Source of the DNA: Saturnia japonica
Taxonomy: Eukaryota > Arthropoda > Insecta > Lepidoptera > Saturniidae
Direction of reading: 5' to 3'
DNA length: 64,000 bases
Assembly: GCA_033032175.1 (NCBI GenBank)
Contig: CM065309.1
Location: 21,328,001 to 21,392,000, forward strand
Shown: positions 10,036 through 21,290 of the stretch, piece by piece
Position numbering within the stretch: position 1 is the stretch's first letter
Layout: the number at the start of each line of letters is the position of its first letter
Translations under genes and position numbers: made by a program
Notes under the pieces: generated by a model
Told to the model about the DNA's origin: nothing
What the model saw: only the letters and a program-made list of their open reading frames with translations
Databases searched by the model: none

Positions 10036-11330
10036 ATAGGTCTTTACCTATGAAATTGCCGTTTTGTATGAAACAATTTAAACGATTTTTTTTCATGTAT
10101 TTTTATTTGTATTAATCTAAGTAATCACCCATGCAATAAATGCATTTTTGCCAGCGCAGTGGCAGTTTATTGATGCCCTTCTTAAAGAAATCAGCTGGAC
10201 GGGAGGCAATAAATTCTTCAAAGGCATTTTGTACTGCCTCTCGGGTATTGATTTTTTTTCCCGCCAAGGAGTTATCCAAATTCTGGAAAAAGTAGTAGTC
10301 TGTAGGCGCAAGGTCTGGTGAGTAGGGCGGATGACGGAGAACTTCCAACTCCAGTTCTTGCAACTTGGAGACCGTCTGCTGTGCAGTATGAGGTCGCGCG
10401 TTGTCGTGCAGGAGCAGCGGAGACGAGCGATTGACCAATGCTGGTTGGAGATATGCCAGCTTCTCCATCATTGTGTTCAGTTCTTCACAGTACACATCTG
10501 CAGTAATGCTCACCCCGTTAGGTAAGAAGTGATGAATCACACCGGCGCTAGACCACCAAACAGTGACCATCACTTTTCTAGGGATAAGTTTTCATTTAAT
10601 GCATTGTTTAGGTGCTGAACCAGGATCCAACCAACTTGCTGAGCGCTTGCGGTTATCAAACAGAATCCATTTTTCATCGCAGGTAACAATGCGGTTCAAA
10701 ATTCCTTCATTTGTGTGTCTGTTGAGCAGTGCAAGGCACGTCTCGACGCGTACTTCGCGCTGACGATCATTGAGTTCGTGGGGCACCCATTTGTCAAGCT
10801 TTTTTACCTTGCCAATTTGACGCAAATGGACCAATATTATTTTGACGCTAACTTCGAAAGCTGCTGCTAATTCAGCCGTAGATTGTGTATCATCAGCTTC
10901 CACAATCGCCTTTAATTCGTCATTGTCGACCAAAGTCTTCGTACGACCGCGAGGTTCATTTTTCAGGTCGAAATTCCCAGAACGGAAGCGAGCAAACCAA
11001 TAACAGGTGGTGCGTTGGTTTGTAGTGCTACTAGCTCCGTAAACGTCGTTGATGTTGCGTGCTTCTTGTGCCGCTTGTGCCGCGTTGCTGCCACGACGGT
11101 ACTCATTTTCCATAATTACTCGAATTTTTAACGTATCCATGATGACAAAAAAGATTGAAATGCGGTGAAAATGTAACACTAATCAATAAACAAATGACTA
11201 CTTTTGGAAAAAGAATTCCATGTTTATAAAATAAAATTAATTTGAAATTAGAATTCTTAGCCAAACAAAAATTATTTTGATTTGAAATGGCCAGTACTGC
11301 AGAACGGCAATTTCATAGGTAAATACCTAT
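10036..11330 (-). mobile_element. mariner element, almost intact (1295 bp), TA target duplication
   Basis: Terminal inverted repeats of 31 bases lie at 10036-10066 and 11300-11330 and match at 29 of 31 positions. Both begin ATAGGT and contain TTTACCTATGAAATTGCC. The element is flanked by TA at 10034-10035 and 11331-11332, the mariner target-site duplication. Its length is normal for a mariner. The transposase lies on the minus strand. The ends resemble the TTAGGTCCTTACATATGAAATT ends of the other three copies here, but are clearly a different subtype. Confidence 0.9.
10112..11140 (-). pseudogene. mariner transposase, full length but for one premature TGA
   Basis: Cut-and-paste transposase. 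From the ATG at 11140 the frame runs 342 codons to a stop at 10112-10114, close to the usual ~345 residues. Only one in-frame TGA (10592-10594, codon 183) interrupts it; the frame is the same on both sides. Visible parts are an N-terminal helix-turn-helix region ending WFARFRSGNFDLK...PRGR (48-66), the WVPHEL linker (118-123), and the three catalytic aspartates of the D,D34D triad at 155 (CDEKW), 246 (HDNARPH) and 281 (APTD), with exactly 34 residues between the last two. The stop sits in the DDD core, so the copy should be inactive unless read through. This is the youngest-looking DNA transposon in the window. Confidence 0.9.
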
Positions 11331-11332
11331 TA

Positions 11333-14300
11333 GCACTCAATTCAATTATGATAGCATTTGTTTTCTACCATAGTATCTAGGTATTTTTTCAATGTCTATC
11401 ATGAAATTTCGTAATATATCTTTACAGAAATAAAAAAACGTGATCAAAAACCAGAAAAAGGCATTTTGAAAAGATTTTCAATTTGAGGATGATTGAATTC
11501 GAAGCTTCGTTCTTCGATATGTCATCCAAACGTTCTACCTTTATCTGGTCAACCAACAACAATTTAATATACTTATGTCGATATTATAATTAAAAGACAA
11601 AAACATAACATCTCTTGAATTTCACACTGTGAAACTACAATTTCATTAAAAGCGTAGCGTAATAAGAAACGCCAATTTTCCATTAACAAGAAATACCTAT
11701 TTATAACAGTTCAATGGAACCAAGAAAAAAGAATGTTTATTTTCTATTCCTACGAAAAAAGTTTCAATTGAAATTCAAATTTTCCTTTACTTTTTTCCCT
11801 TTTCTATTTTCGCCTTTTACAGTAATATTTTAAACAGTGTTTAGTTTTTTCGTACCTTTGATCACGGGAAAATTGAGTGGAAAATGAGGTTACTTTCAGC
11901 TGTTACTATAAACACTGAATTAGGTAAATTTTCTACTAATATATTCTAATCGCAGTAAAATTTTGAGTTGTTTAATCATAAACACATATATTTAAATTTA
12001 AATATCTGAAGATTGAAAAATTGGATTACCTAGAATGATAGGTTCACAGATTTGAGAAAAAGGGATTTAATCATATGATTGTTTTTATAGTGACGATGCT
12101 TTTTGAATACAAGTAAATAAATGTTTTATTTAACGCGATACGGAAGCTATCGAGATACGCTTCCAGTGAGTTTGTGTTTAAAAATATCTTTCATTCAACC
12201 ATTCGCCCACAGTTGCAAGTTTATTGCATATTAAATCAACTGGTGTAGGTACACGAAACAGCTGTTTTCATGTGTAATAGACAATCTAAATTTGCGATTT
12301 TAAATACTATGTTTCTAGTACCATTTATCACCAATATAAATGGATCCTTACCGGGGAAAAAGTCTCTTGTTGATGAAATCCACTGGCTTAATCATTAAGC
12401 AACCTTTTTAATCCGTATTTGGAAATTTCGCCGCAACATATTGACGATTTCAAATGGAGAGAATTCGGTTAGTTCGGATTGCCTTGTTATATACAATGTT
12501 ATGTATGTAATACAAGGTTTTATTATCCAGTTTCTATAAGTTCGAGTGACGATAACATCAACTTATTTTCAAATATTTTTTTTGTTAATTATTCTATAAA
12601 TAACTATAGTTGATCATCGGGATTATATAGAGAAACACCCATTTGTATCTAAAAATATACAAATACCTACATTTATTGAGAAACGTTCAGTTATATTCCA
12701 AAGCAACAAGATACGGGCAAAGCAGGCCTATCCTTGTTAGATGACTGTGAGGCTGACTAAACTCACATGCAATGCGAATACTCCAAGCATTACGTGTAAA
12801 AATATGTAAAATACAACTAGGACATTTGCAATGGAGTTTCTAATATTAGTTTTACATAACCAACTGACCCTAGCCCTCTTGTACCTGAACAAAATTCATG
12901 CTACGTTGATGAGTAGTATATTGTATTTATGTCTTAGAACTATAAATTTAGTTACCGCTCATCCTAATAATTGTAATAGATCTATTTTCAAAAATGACAG
13001 ATTTTCATACAAAATTTCCTGCCCTTTTGCACCATCATAGGGGTTGAATTTCCAAAAATCCTTTACAGTGTAAAAGGAACCCGTATATAATATAACTAAC
13101 CCCAGTAGTTTGGACTGTACGTAGTCAGTTATCCTTTTATATATTTGGAATTAGATAGATCTATGCTAAGAATAATTTGAACAAAAAATTGAATGCAGAT
13201 GACGAGCGGTTTCAATTTATAATCTATCATATTATGTTGATTAAGAGGGTACGCGGTCTAAGAAACATTTAAGAATAGGTATTTCTAAAATCTATTTCTG
13301 TCGCGCTGTGCTCTAAACCACACTGAATAGGGTGCGAGAGTGAAAACTGCAGTTGGGACTGATTATACCTATGTGAAATTGACAAAATCATAGTTTCGTG
13401 TTCCCCTGTTTCCCCCTCCACAACGGAACCGATTTTTTTTTTTCAAGAATAATATAAAAAGGACTTTGTCTATGTTTGTATGTTTTCCTTATTCATTTTG
13501 CAGGCTTCAATTTTGTTTGCTGGACTTCAGATCATGACGGTAAAAAAGGGCAATTTTCATCATTTTAAAAGGTTTTATAATAATTAATTTATGAAAAAAA
13601 TTAAAACATAGGGGCATGCAGTAGTAGATATGAATTTTACGGTATAAAAAATATCTTCTCTAGTACCATCATCCAGAGAGGAGACAGGCTAAATCAGATT
13701 TTTTGTTTCATTACTAAGCATATGAGATATAATCAAATTTTTCTTTTCTTTGTAGTCCATTGTTCATAGCGTGTAACAAATGAAAATCTCACGGTATGGA
13801 CTTTATTGCTTGTACATATTAACTCAATCGTTTCAATTGACATTAAATTGTACCCCCAGGAGTAAAGAGTGCTTGAATTCTACGGGCAATGTAATTTTAT
13901 ACGCGTTCAGTTTCTTAGAATAACAATCTCACTCTAGAGAGATGCCGGTATGTGAATATAGAATTTTCACTTATTGATGAACATTTGAAATGTAAAACGA
14001 TATCGAAAAAAGAAATCATCAAAAAGTAGTAAAAAAAGGTGCTACAACGCTTTTTAAATTCACATCAATAGGTTCTTAGCAATTTTCCAATTTTTTTTCG
14101 TCGAGTAGGTAATGTGAATGTTAGTCCCTCAACAGCGATGCTTCGATAGCACTTCTCGAACGTTTACGAGTCTTCTTATTGTTTACCGATAGTGCTATTG
14201 TTGAAATTAATTTTTATCTTTTTTATAGTAGCGATTTTAGCGAAGTGATGCCTAATTATTTAGAGTGATGTAAACATCACTTTTTCTTCTTCTTTCACTA

Positions 14301-14812
14301 TATGGAACGACGTAAATTGGCTAATCTAACATATTTCAGTATCATAGCGAATGGAATTGTAGACTATCCAGAACCTCTTTTCGAAAATTCAGTTGTGTGT
14401 ACCTACAAATATAACATTAAGAAAACAAACTTTTATAAGTACCATTTGTAAGAACAACTAGACAAAATTCATTCTTAATTCGGGCGTGCTAACAATTTAA
14501 TTCTTAATTGATAGTGTCGACATATTTAATACAAGTGTGTCTTCCATAAGGCAGTTTGTGCAGAGATTTTTTCATAAATTTAGTCTATTATAATTTTTGT
14601 GTTTCTCTTCGTGGCTGGAGGATCTCTTTCATTTTTTGTTTATATTTATCGTTTCTATTTGTGAAAACTTGTAATTGACCTTGTATTTCGATTACTTTTA
14701 CTACTCTTTCTATTAGCTTTAAGTTTTCTTTAGTAGTCAATGTTTTTTGTATGTGTGCGATTTTTTCGAAAACTACACAACCGATTTTTGTTATAGTTTT
14801 ACTAGGTTAATC
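11333..14812. other. unassigned AT-rich stretch, ~3.5 kb
   Basis: No convincing coding region or mobile element was seen. The 69-codon ORF at 12831-13040 has no recognised motif and sits in low-complexity AT-rich sequence. Several sub-regions (for example 13060-13500) may be old repeats, but I could not match them elsewhere in the window. Confidence 0.45.
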
Positions 14813-14814
14813 TA

Positions 14815-15910
14815 TTAGGTCCTTACATAAGAAATTGGCGTTTTGTTGAACTGGTCACTTTGATCTCAAATACCTGGCGTCTGGTTAGAAACTCCAAATT
14901 CAAATTTATTCCAAATTTAGGTTTGTGTATTTGTGTTTCGAATTTAGTTATTCATTTGTTTTCGCACCATTTTGTTTTTCTTTGACATCGTTCTTTTCAC
15001 AAAATAGAAAATTTAAAATCAGTGCTGCAGAATCAGCTCAAAGGGTTAATGCTGGGTACGGGAAAGCTACTGTAAAAGAAAACACGGTACGTTTTTGGTT
15101 CCAACGTTTTCGTTCTAGAAATTTTGACCTACGAAACAAACCCCGTGGACGGCCGGAGACCTTAGATGGTAATGAAGAATTAAAAGTGATCGTGGAAGCG
15201 GATCCTTCGCAAATCACATCAGAGTTAGCGGCAGGCTTCACTGTGAATGATAAAATAATTTTAATTCAGTTGAAACAAATTGGAAAAGTGAAAAAGCTCG
15301 AGAAATGGGTACTGCATGAATTGACTGAACCACACCAATAAACACGCATTGAGTGCTAATTTACATTAATCAACCATCTTAATAACGAGGGAATTTTGAA
15401 TCGTATTGTTACTTGTGACGAAAAATGGATCCTTTACGACAATCGGAAACGCTCATCACAGAGATTGAACCCAGGAGAACCGGCCAAATCCTTTCCCAAG
15501 CGAAAGTCGTCTCAGAAAAAGGTACTGGTGAGTGTTTGGTGGACCAGTGCTGGTGTCATACAGTACAGCTTCGTAAGATCTGTCCAGACGACAACGGCAG
15601 ATCTGTATTATCAACAATTGCAAACCATGATGGAAAAGCTAGCCATTAAATAACCTAGACTGGTCAATATCTCAAGCCCACTGCTGCTTCAGAACAACAC
15701 TAGACCCCATACTTTACGACCGACGGTCGTTAAATTAGAGGAACTGCGGTTGGACTGTCTCCGAAATCCACCATATTCCCCGGACATTGCTCCAACAGAT
15801 TACCACTTATTTCGGAATTTGGACAATTTCTTGCAAGGAAAGTAAATAAATTCAATTTTTTCATTTTACTTTTACCATATAAAACGCTAATTTCATATGT
15901 AAGGACGTAA
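14815..15910 (+). mobile_element. mariner element, cecropia/mori-like ends, internally deleted (1096 bp)
   Basis: Terminal repeats of 30 bases at 14815-14844 and 15881-15910 match at 27 of 30. They begin TTAGGTCCTTACATA and TTACGTCCTTACATA, and TA flanks both ends (14813-14814, 15911-15912). The element is about 200 bp shorter than a full mariner because the last part of the transposase is missing. Confidence 0.85.
15000..15845 (+). pseudogene. mariner transposase remnant with catalytic Asp to Asn change
   Basis: Transposase segments in order: ISAAESAQRVNAGYGKATVK and WFQRFRSRNFDLRNKPRGR (helix-turn-helix domain), WVLHELTE, GILNRIVTCDEKW (first catalytic Asp, 15417-15419), VWWTSAGVI, LLQNNTRPHT and PYSPDIAPTD. 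The second catalytic residue is Asn instead of Asp (AAC at 15693-15695). Stops occur after PHQ (15339-15341), after LAIK (15651-15653) and after FLQGK (about 15844). The C-terminal ~60 residues are deleted, with the right terminal repeat following directly. Non-functional. Confidence 0.8.
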
Positions 15911-15985
15911 TATATAGGCACTTAGGAGAGGTGAGTTACTGTTGAAAATATTAAAGTGTCATTCTTATGTACACTTTTATAGGCA

Positions 15986-16333
15986 CTAGTGTTCGCCCTA
16001 AGGTCGAAATTCGACCAGCGACTTTTTGATCATAGACTATTTTCTTTTTGACATTTGCAGTATTCATAAACTTGACTTGATGTCACTATTCGTTGAGTTA
16101 CAATGCCAATATTTTGAGGGGTCTAAGTTCAATGGCACTTGTCGGGTTAGGATTCGCAGTATTAATTTATTTAATTAAATGTATTAGTACCTAAACGATA
16201 TTATAGATATATTTTTGGTTACTGCGTTCCTTCTCCATATAAACTTTAACCATGCCAAATATCACAGTCTTCCGTGCACACAATACGCTTAAAAAGGTAC
16301 CGAAAGCTTTTGCTTCACATATTAATACATAGA
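15986..16333 (-). mobile_element. Helitron-like non-autonomous element, family J, near complete (348 bp)
   Basis: On the minus strand it starts TCTATGTATTAATATGTGAAGC and ends in CTAG followed by T (plus-strand CTAG at 15986-15989 preceded by A). Shared internal blocks are the near-palindrome GTCGAAATTCGAC, a 'gggtctaagttcaatggcac' block and a 'gccaaatatcacagtcttc' block. Four further copies lie at 26810, 37098, 40352 and 59066. Confidence 0.55.
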
Positions 16334-16785
16334 AAATTATTGTGTCTATTGTTGATATACAATAAAATTTGTTCATTAAAAAAGATTAACAGCAGTTATG
16401 GGCGCGTCCAGATAAAAAAAGTAATAAAGCAAAAAGGGTTTTAGGACAAATAAAATACCACGCATTTTCACTCGACCACAGAAAGTTAACTCATTTGGAG
16501 TTAAAATTATATATTGAAAGTTTTGAGTGGAAGTGGAATACTTTAATGAGTTTAGTACTCACAGACATCATCCTTATACATGGAGCTAATGTAAGCTTAC
16601 ACTGCACTCTCGCTAAATACTGGTACCAATTTAACTAATGACTTTAAATAATCTACAAAGAAGAGTGAATTTATCACGATGTATTCCTTCATCAAAAGCT
16701 TCAGTTCATAAGCAGGGATCAGCTCCAGAGTATCATTCAAATGCTCTACCACTCAAACTTCTTCAATTAATAATATGTTTAAAAG
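16334..16785. other. unassigned stretch
   Basis: No gene or recognised repeat. Confidence 0.45.
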
Positions 16786-16789
16786 AAAA

Positions 16790-17085
16790 ATGAAATAAAG
16801 GCAAGCGTTTGGCCTCGATCTTACCTAATGTTAAGTAAAGATGAAACCGACGACGGATCACGATTACATATGAAATGTCTGTTCACTCTTCGCTGGAAGA
16901 GTTGGGAGTCTTATATTATAGGTGGACGAGAAGACAGATGCCGGGAGTGAGTTCCATTATTTAGACGTTATATGTGAAATGGTTCGTGCGATTTTAAGGA
17001 ATGACGACCACATAAAGGTAAAAACCCTCACGGCGTGGCGCGGCGCGGCGTCTAGTTGCCCCGTGGTGAAACAGGTTGGACGGAA
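16790..17085 (+). repeat. dispersed repeat, family I (copy 1)
   Basis: Shares ordered blocks with 34085-34340: 'cctaatgttaagtaaagatga', 'gacgacggatca', 'gtctgttcactctt', 'gatgccgggag' and 'aaaaccctcacggcg'. It contains a small GCGTGGCGCGGCGCGGCG expansion at about 17034-17051. The short ORF across it has no independent support. The Helitron-like copy at 17086 begins where similarity stops. Confidence 0.5.
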
Positions 17086-17588
17086 TCTATATACAATTAA
17101 TAAAATTGAAGTGTCTGTTTGTAACGTTAAAATAACAGCTTTTTACTAAATGCATATGAAAGTATATAAGATATCTATAACAAAAATCCCATTTTAAATA
17201 TTATTCCGGGTAATCTCCGAAACGGTTGGACCGATTTTGACGGGACTTTCACTAGTAGACAGCTGACTTTTTAGGGAGTAACTTAGGTTAATTTTATTTT
17301 AGAAAAACAATTAGGATTCCGCATAAATAAAAAAGCACTGGTCATGGTGAATCAATTCGGTTGCTTAAATGGCTTACACTGAGTAAACCATAAAATATAT
17401 AGCAAATTAAGGTACCAAATAATTATACGCATTTAAAATACTTACAACAAATTCGCTGAGAGTTTACGTCTATCTTCTAAGGAACACCCACAATAAGCAT
17501 TTTTGTCTTTAAAATAACAGGGAGCAGGAGAGCAAAATTTGCGTGGGCATTTTGTAGTCCACGTGAGCGAAGCCACGGGCACAGCTAG
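17086..17588 (+). mobile_element. Helitron-like non-autonomous element, family A, full length (503 bp)
   Basis: Starts TCTATATACAATTAATAAAA after A and ends CACGGGCACAGCTAG before T. This gives 5'-TC and CTAG-3' ends at an A^T site without target duplication. A GC-rich segment with partial self-complementarity (GTGAGCGAAGCCAC) lies just before the 3' end. Two other full-length copies share the ends (29666-30184, 44367-44893). No ORF. Confidence 0.7.
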
Positions 17589-18340
17589 TTATATTATATA
17601 ATTATAATTCCTATGCACATTTTCCAAAATATAACCAGTAAAACAATGAGAGGCAAGCTACTTTACGCCGATCCTCTAGACTGAGCATTCTTGCCTTCAT
17701 CAGTGCTTCATCGTGAAGAAGTCGACGAGCTCTGCGCTTAATGGACTCATCCCTGCTTATCCCTCCACACACGGCCCTGTTTAACCTATAACCAATAGCG
17801 TTTTCAAATGATTAACCGTGTACGTGTGAACTTGCTCACCACCTTAAATTCCAATGAAATTTAACATTAATTATGTAATATTTCATTAGACTTAATAAAT
17901 ATTATAAAACTTTTGTAATTCGCTTCGTGGTTATCGCTCACGATATAATTGTATTAGCCAAAACCGTGTACATATATAATTATAATTAACTTTGTGCTTA
18001 TGTTACAAAGTTTTGAGTAAAACCCGCACTTACTTATATATATTATGTGAATGTAACTTTGTCTGTTTGTTAAGCATACATTTATATTTACAAAGAGAGA
18101 TAAGTTTTGGTCAAATATTATGATACTGCGTCTTATGCTAATTAACATTAATATGTCTGTCAGCATCATAGAAGTTATGGTGGCGTGGTTTTTTTTGTTA
18201 ATATTCTTTATAGGAATTTAGCATTTTCACCTGATGTTAAGTGACAATGTGGTTTAAGATGGTAATACGCTAAGCCTAGTGCAGCTGCCGAAACACACCT
18301 ATATGTGCTTGAAAGTATTACGATTTCAAGAGCATAATTT
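17589..18340. other. unassigned stretch with one short repeat-like block
   Basis: No gene. Bases 18220-18310 ('cacctgatgttaagtgaca...' and following) resemble the family that begins 'cacctgatggtaagcgg' at 26070, but are badly eroded. Confidence 0.4.
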
Positions 18341-18342
18341 AC

Positions 18343-18387
18343 ACTATCGATTAATCGATAGTCAAGGATTAAACTATCGATAGTTTA
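18343..18387. promoter_or_regulatory. paired TATCGATA-type palindromes (DRE-like)
   Basis: A 20-bp perfect palindrome ACTATCGATTAATCGATAGT (18343-18362) is followed by an 18-bp perfect palindrome (18370-18387) with an exact TATCGATA core at 18375-18382. TATCGATA is the DREF-binding element of Drosophila promoters. Whether it is used here is unknown; the pair could instead be the core of an AT-rich foldback element. Confidence 0.35.
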
Positions 18388-19635
18388 TTTTCAAATGGGG
18401 TTTCAAGTTTCAAATCAATATGGGGTTGCATTTTGCGCGAAATACGTTTTTGCTAGCTCTTCAAGTTACTAAAATACACAAACTGCGGAACACGCGAATA
18501 ACCTTGTTTTTTCGATGTTGTAGTTGTTTTTGTTTGTTTTTTTTTTCATTGTTTTTAAATTAATCATTATTTTCATTTTATCTTTATTTATTTTCCTTGT
18601 TTTCATTAATTCTATTTAAGTGTAGTCCAAAGATAATTTTTGTTCATATTAATTGTAAAATATTAGGATTTTTTTTTTTCAATGCTTTTATCAACTTATT
18701 ATAATATTTTGTCTTGTTTCTGTTATTTATTATTAATATGAATGAATATTCATAATTGAGCCCTTGATGTATTACTCAGAGTTGGGTGATTATGAATGAT
18801 GACTGGTACCTATTGAAAATGAAGAGTGGGAAGCTAAAAAAAGGTCGCGCAGTGTCGTAAACAAAGTTCTTTACAAGAACACATGTACCAATTAGCAAAA
18901 AAAAGTCGTTCAGTCGTAATAATTACTAATGTTATCAAATTAGTAACTACTAACATTAGTAACTTAGCATTAGTAATCACTAATCGTACTTGGGCATTTT
19001 AATAAAAATTTCGTGATGTTAAAAAAATGGTATTTTTATAAAAACATGTCTTATAACCAATATTATGATAACTAATTAAATCGGTGATGTCTAAATTTTC
19101 ATAAAAAAAAACAGAAATTTCAAGTATCAAGTAGTTTATCATATATTACAAATTAAAAGCGTCCGAGCCTGATATTTTCTTCCACTGAGTTATATAAATC
19201 TTTTGTCTTAATTTTAGGGTAAAATAAAATATTATGTACAAAACGCAATTATTTATGTAGCAAGATAAACTAATCATCACAAATCGTCTCCTCATTTTTA
19301 ATTATAAACACTTAACAAAAAGTAATCAACAATTGTATATCCTCTGAGTTACCAATTACCAATTTTGGCATTAATTTGAGATCAATCTCATATTATAAGT
19401 AATTTATAAAAATAATTAAATCACATAAAAACAAATGGTGGAAAAGATAAAAAATCTGTCTCATCTAAAGAAACAATTTGTTCAATGTTATCCAAGTTTT
19501 GTATTTTTCTTTGTTTTTGTCGCTGTTATATTGAAATAAATTGTAGTACATTTTTTGTGGGGGCTGGTATGAATTCCAAGTGCTACGATTATTTGGTTAA
19601 GAATATCAGAATGTAAACCGGATTGTACTTTTTTA
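18388..19635. other. AT-rich stretch with short inverted repeats, no gene
   Basis: Contains repeated TTAGTAATTACTAA-like phrases (18917-18985) and homopolymer runs. No coding region recognised. Confidence 0.4.
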
Positions 19636-19639
19636 TTTT

Positions 19640-21290
19640 CAAATGTTCATTACCCGGGTGCATAACAATCACACAATCCTCTTTTCTCGTGACAGAAACA
19701 AGAAAGACACCGATGTTGTAATTGAGTTCGGGAAGCAGTGATAATTTGGTGTGTCAACATAGTGCCCGTTAGAGACTTTAGATTAATTGGAATTAATTTT
19801 CTTATAGTGCCTATGTCAGAACTCACAATATAAAAGCATTTAATGGACTTTAGACATTTTGATAATAACTCAACCGCCTGTAAACCACTTACACCATCAT
19901 GCCCGTACGCTACTTGCTTGTCTAGTGTCCTTTTCACCGTACCTCCAATGCCATCGGTCACTCTCAAAGAAATACCATGTCAAATATTCAAGATCCAATT
20001 TGAATGTAAATATATTGTTCAAGAAAAAAATATTTCTTTTGTCGTTACTGTGTACTCGGACCCTCAAAATAGAAATGAATAGTAGCGAGTGATAGATTGT
20101 TTTCTTTAGCTAATCTAAAAATCGGTAAGAGGTGAGCCCATACAGCTGCAGGATCGTGAGAGTGGTAGTCAGTTTGCTGGTGTTTCCAGTTAAAAAAGTG
20201 TCTCTTGAAAGACGCTAAATTTTCTTGAAACTTTCGGATCAAAGATTTTATTGACCCTGTTTTACTCACTTTTCTCATTCTTTTTGTTACAATAGTTTTA
20301 GCAGTTCCATTTTCAGTCTTTTTATATTCGTGTTTAGTATTTTTCCACTGCTCCCATTCAGTTTCTTCATTATTGTTTCCGACTTTTAACTCGTATTCTG
20401 TATCGTATATTATATTTTTGTGCTACATTTAGTACACTAACTATAAATACAGCTTTTTGATTTAATATCACATGTTAGTTGAGTAATAATGTCATCCGGT
20501 GTTTTATATTTCAGCAATATTCCCTATTTTTCTTGTACATATGAAATAAGTGTTCGAAATTACTGTGTTTAATACACAAACAGGTGTCTCTTCTTAGTAC
20601 ATTGGGGGACAATACATTGAAAGGTTTATATTTGTAATAACGAATCTGTTCTTTTTGTTTTTGTGCCGTGTGGCACTCTTTTTTTCCCGCTGTATTCTTA
20701 CTTAGTATGTCATCTCTTTAAATGAATGTTTTTATTTCTTTGCATACTGCATTTTTTTTTCTTTCATTCATCTGCATGCCATTGACTTTAAACCTAATAA
20801 CTTAGAAACGTAAGTTTTCTTTCTTGCAATTTTTTTTCTTTCATTTTCAGTCAAAGCTTTATATATTTCTTTCACTGTATTTTTTACATTTTTCATATGT
20901 TGTTTTTAAGGAACTCTCCAACACTACTTCTCTGGCCTTCATTAAATCTAACTTTTCTTCTAGACTTTGTATTCTTTTTATGTCACTATTTTGTGGCGAG
21001 AAAATTGCTTTCTTGCTGTCTGAGAGTTGTTTTCAACACGAATTTTTTTTAAGGACATTATTGTAGTTTCGAACTAATCTATTCCTATTCGTTTTTCGTT
21101 TTTCGTTTTTTTCTTGTACATTCATATTTTGTAGATGGTGTAGTATTTTCATTACTTAAAACTTGTCTTTCTTTCTGTTTATGTTTCTGTTCTCGCCACT
21201 TCTTCCGCTTCTTTTCTTTTTCATCTTCCGTTAGCTCATTTATTTTCTTACTTTTACTTTCACTTTAGCAGCATGTTTTTTTCTTTACCT
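19640..21290 (-). pseudogene. decayed gene of an uncharacterised repeated insect family, transposase-like
   Basis: Several minus-strand frames form one ordered protein remnant. First comes a Lys/Glu/Arg-rich N-terminus (LTEDEKEKKRKKWREQKHK, about 21160-21240). A cysteine cluster follows (CDIKSKSCIYS, then CTKCSTK, about 20415-20470), then the frame MRKVSKTGSIKSLIRKFQ...HSHDPAAVWAHL...THFYFEGPSTQ-like (20045-20278). A stop at 20045-20047 comes next, and after it DGIGGTVKRTLDKQVAYG...GLQAVELL... ending in a Cys-rich tail (19650-19967). From memory, insect genomes carry many copies of proteins with the pattern (S)DGPxxQYRNK ... DGIGGxxKR, annotated only as uncharacterised. The DGP and DGIGG motifs suggest a DDE-type nuclease core, which is inference. 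Multiple stops and frameshifts show that it is dead. Confidence 0.55.

Noticed and set aside
12831..13040. Small membrane protein gene
   Set aside because: The hydrophobic look comes from AT-rich codons; no start context, conservation signal or neighbouring gene structure supports it.
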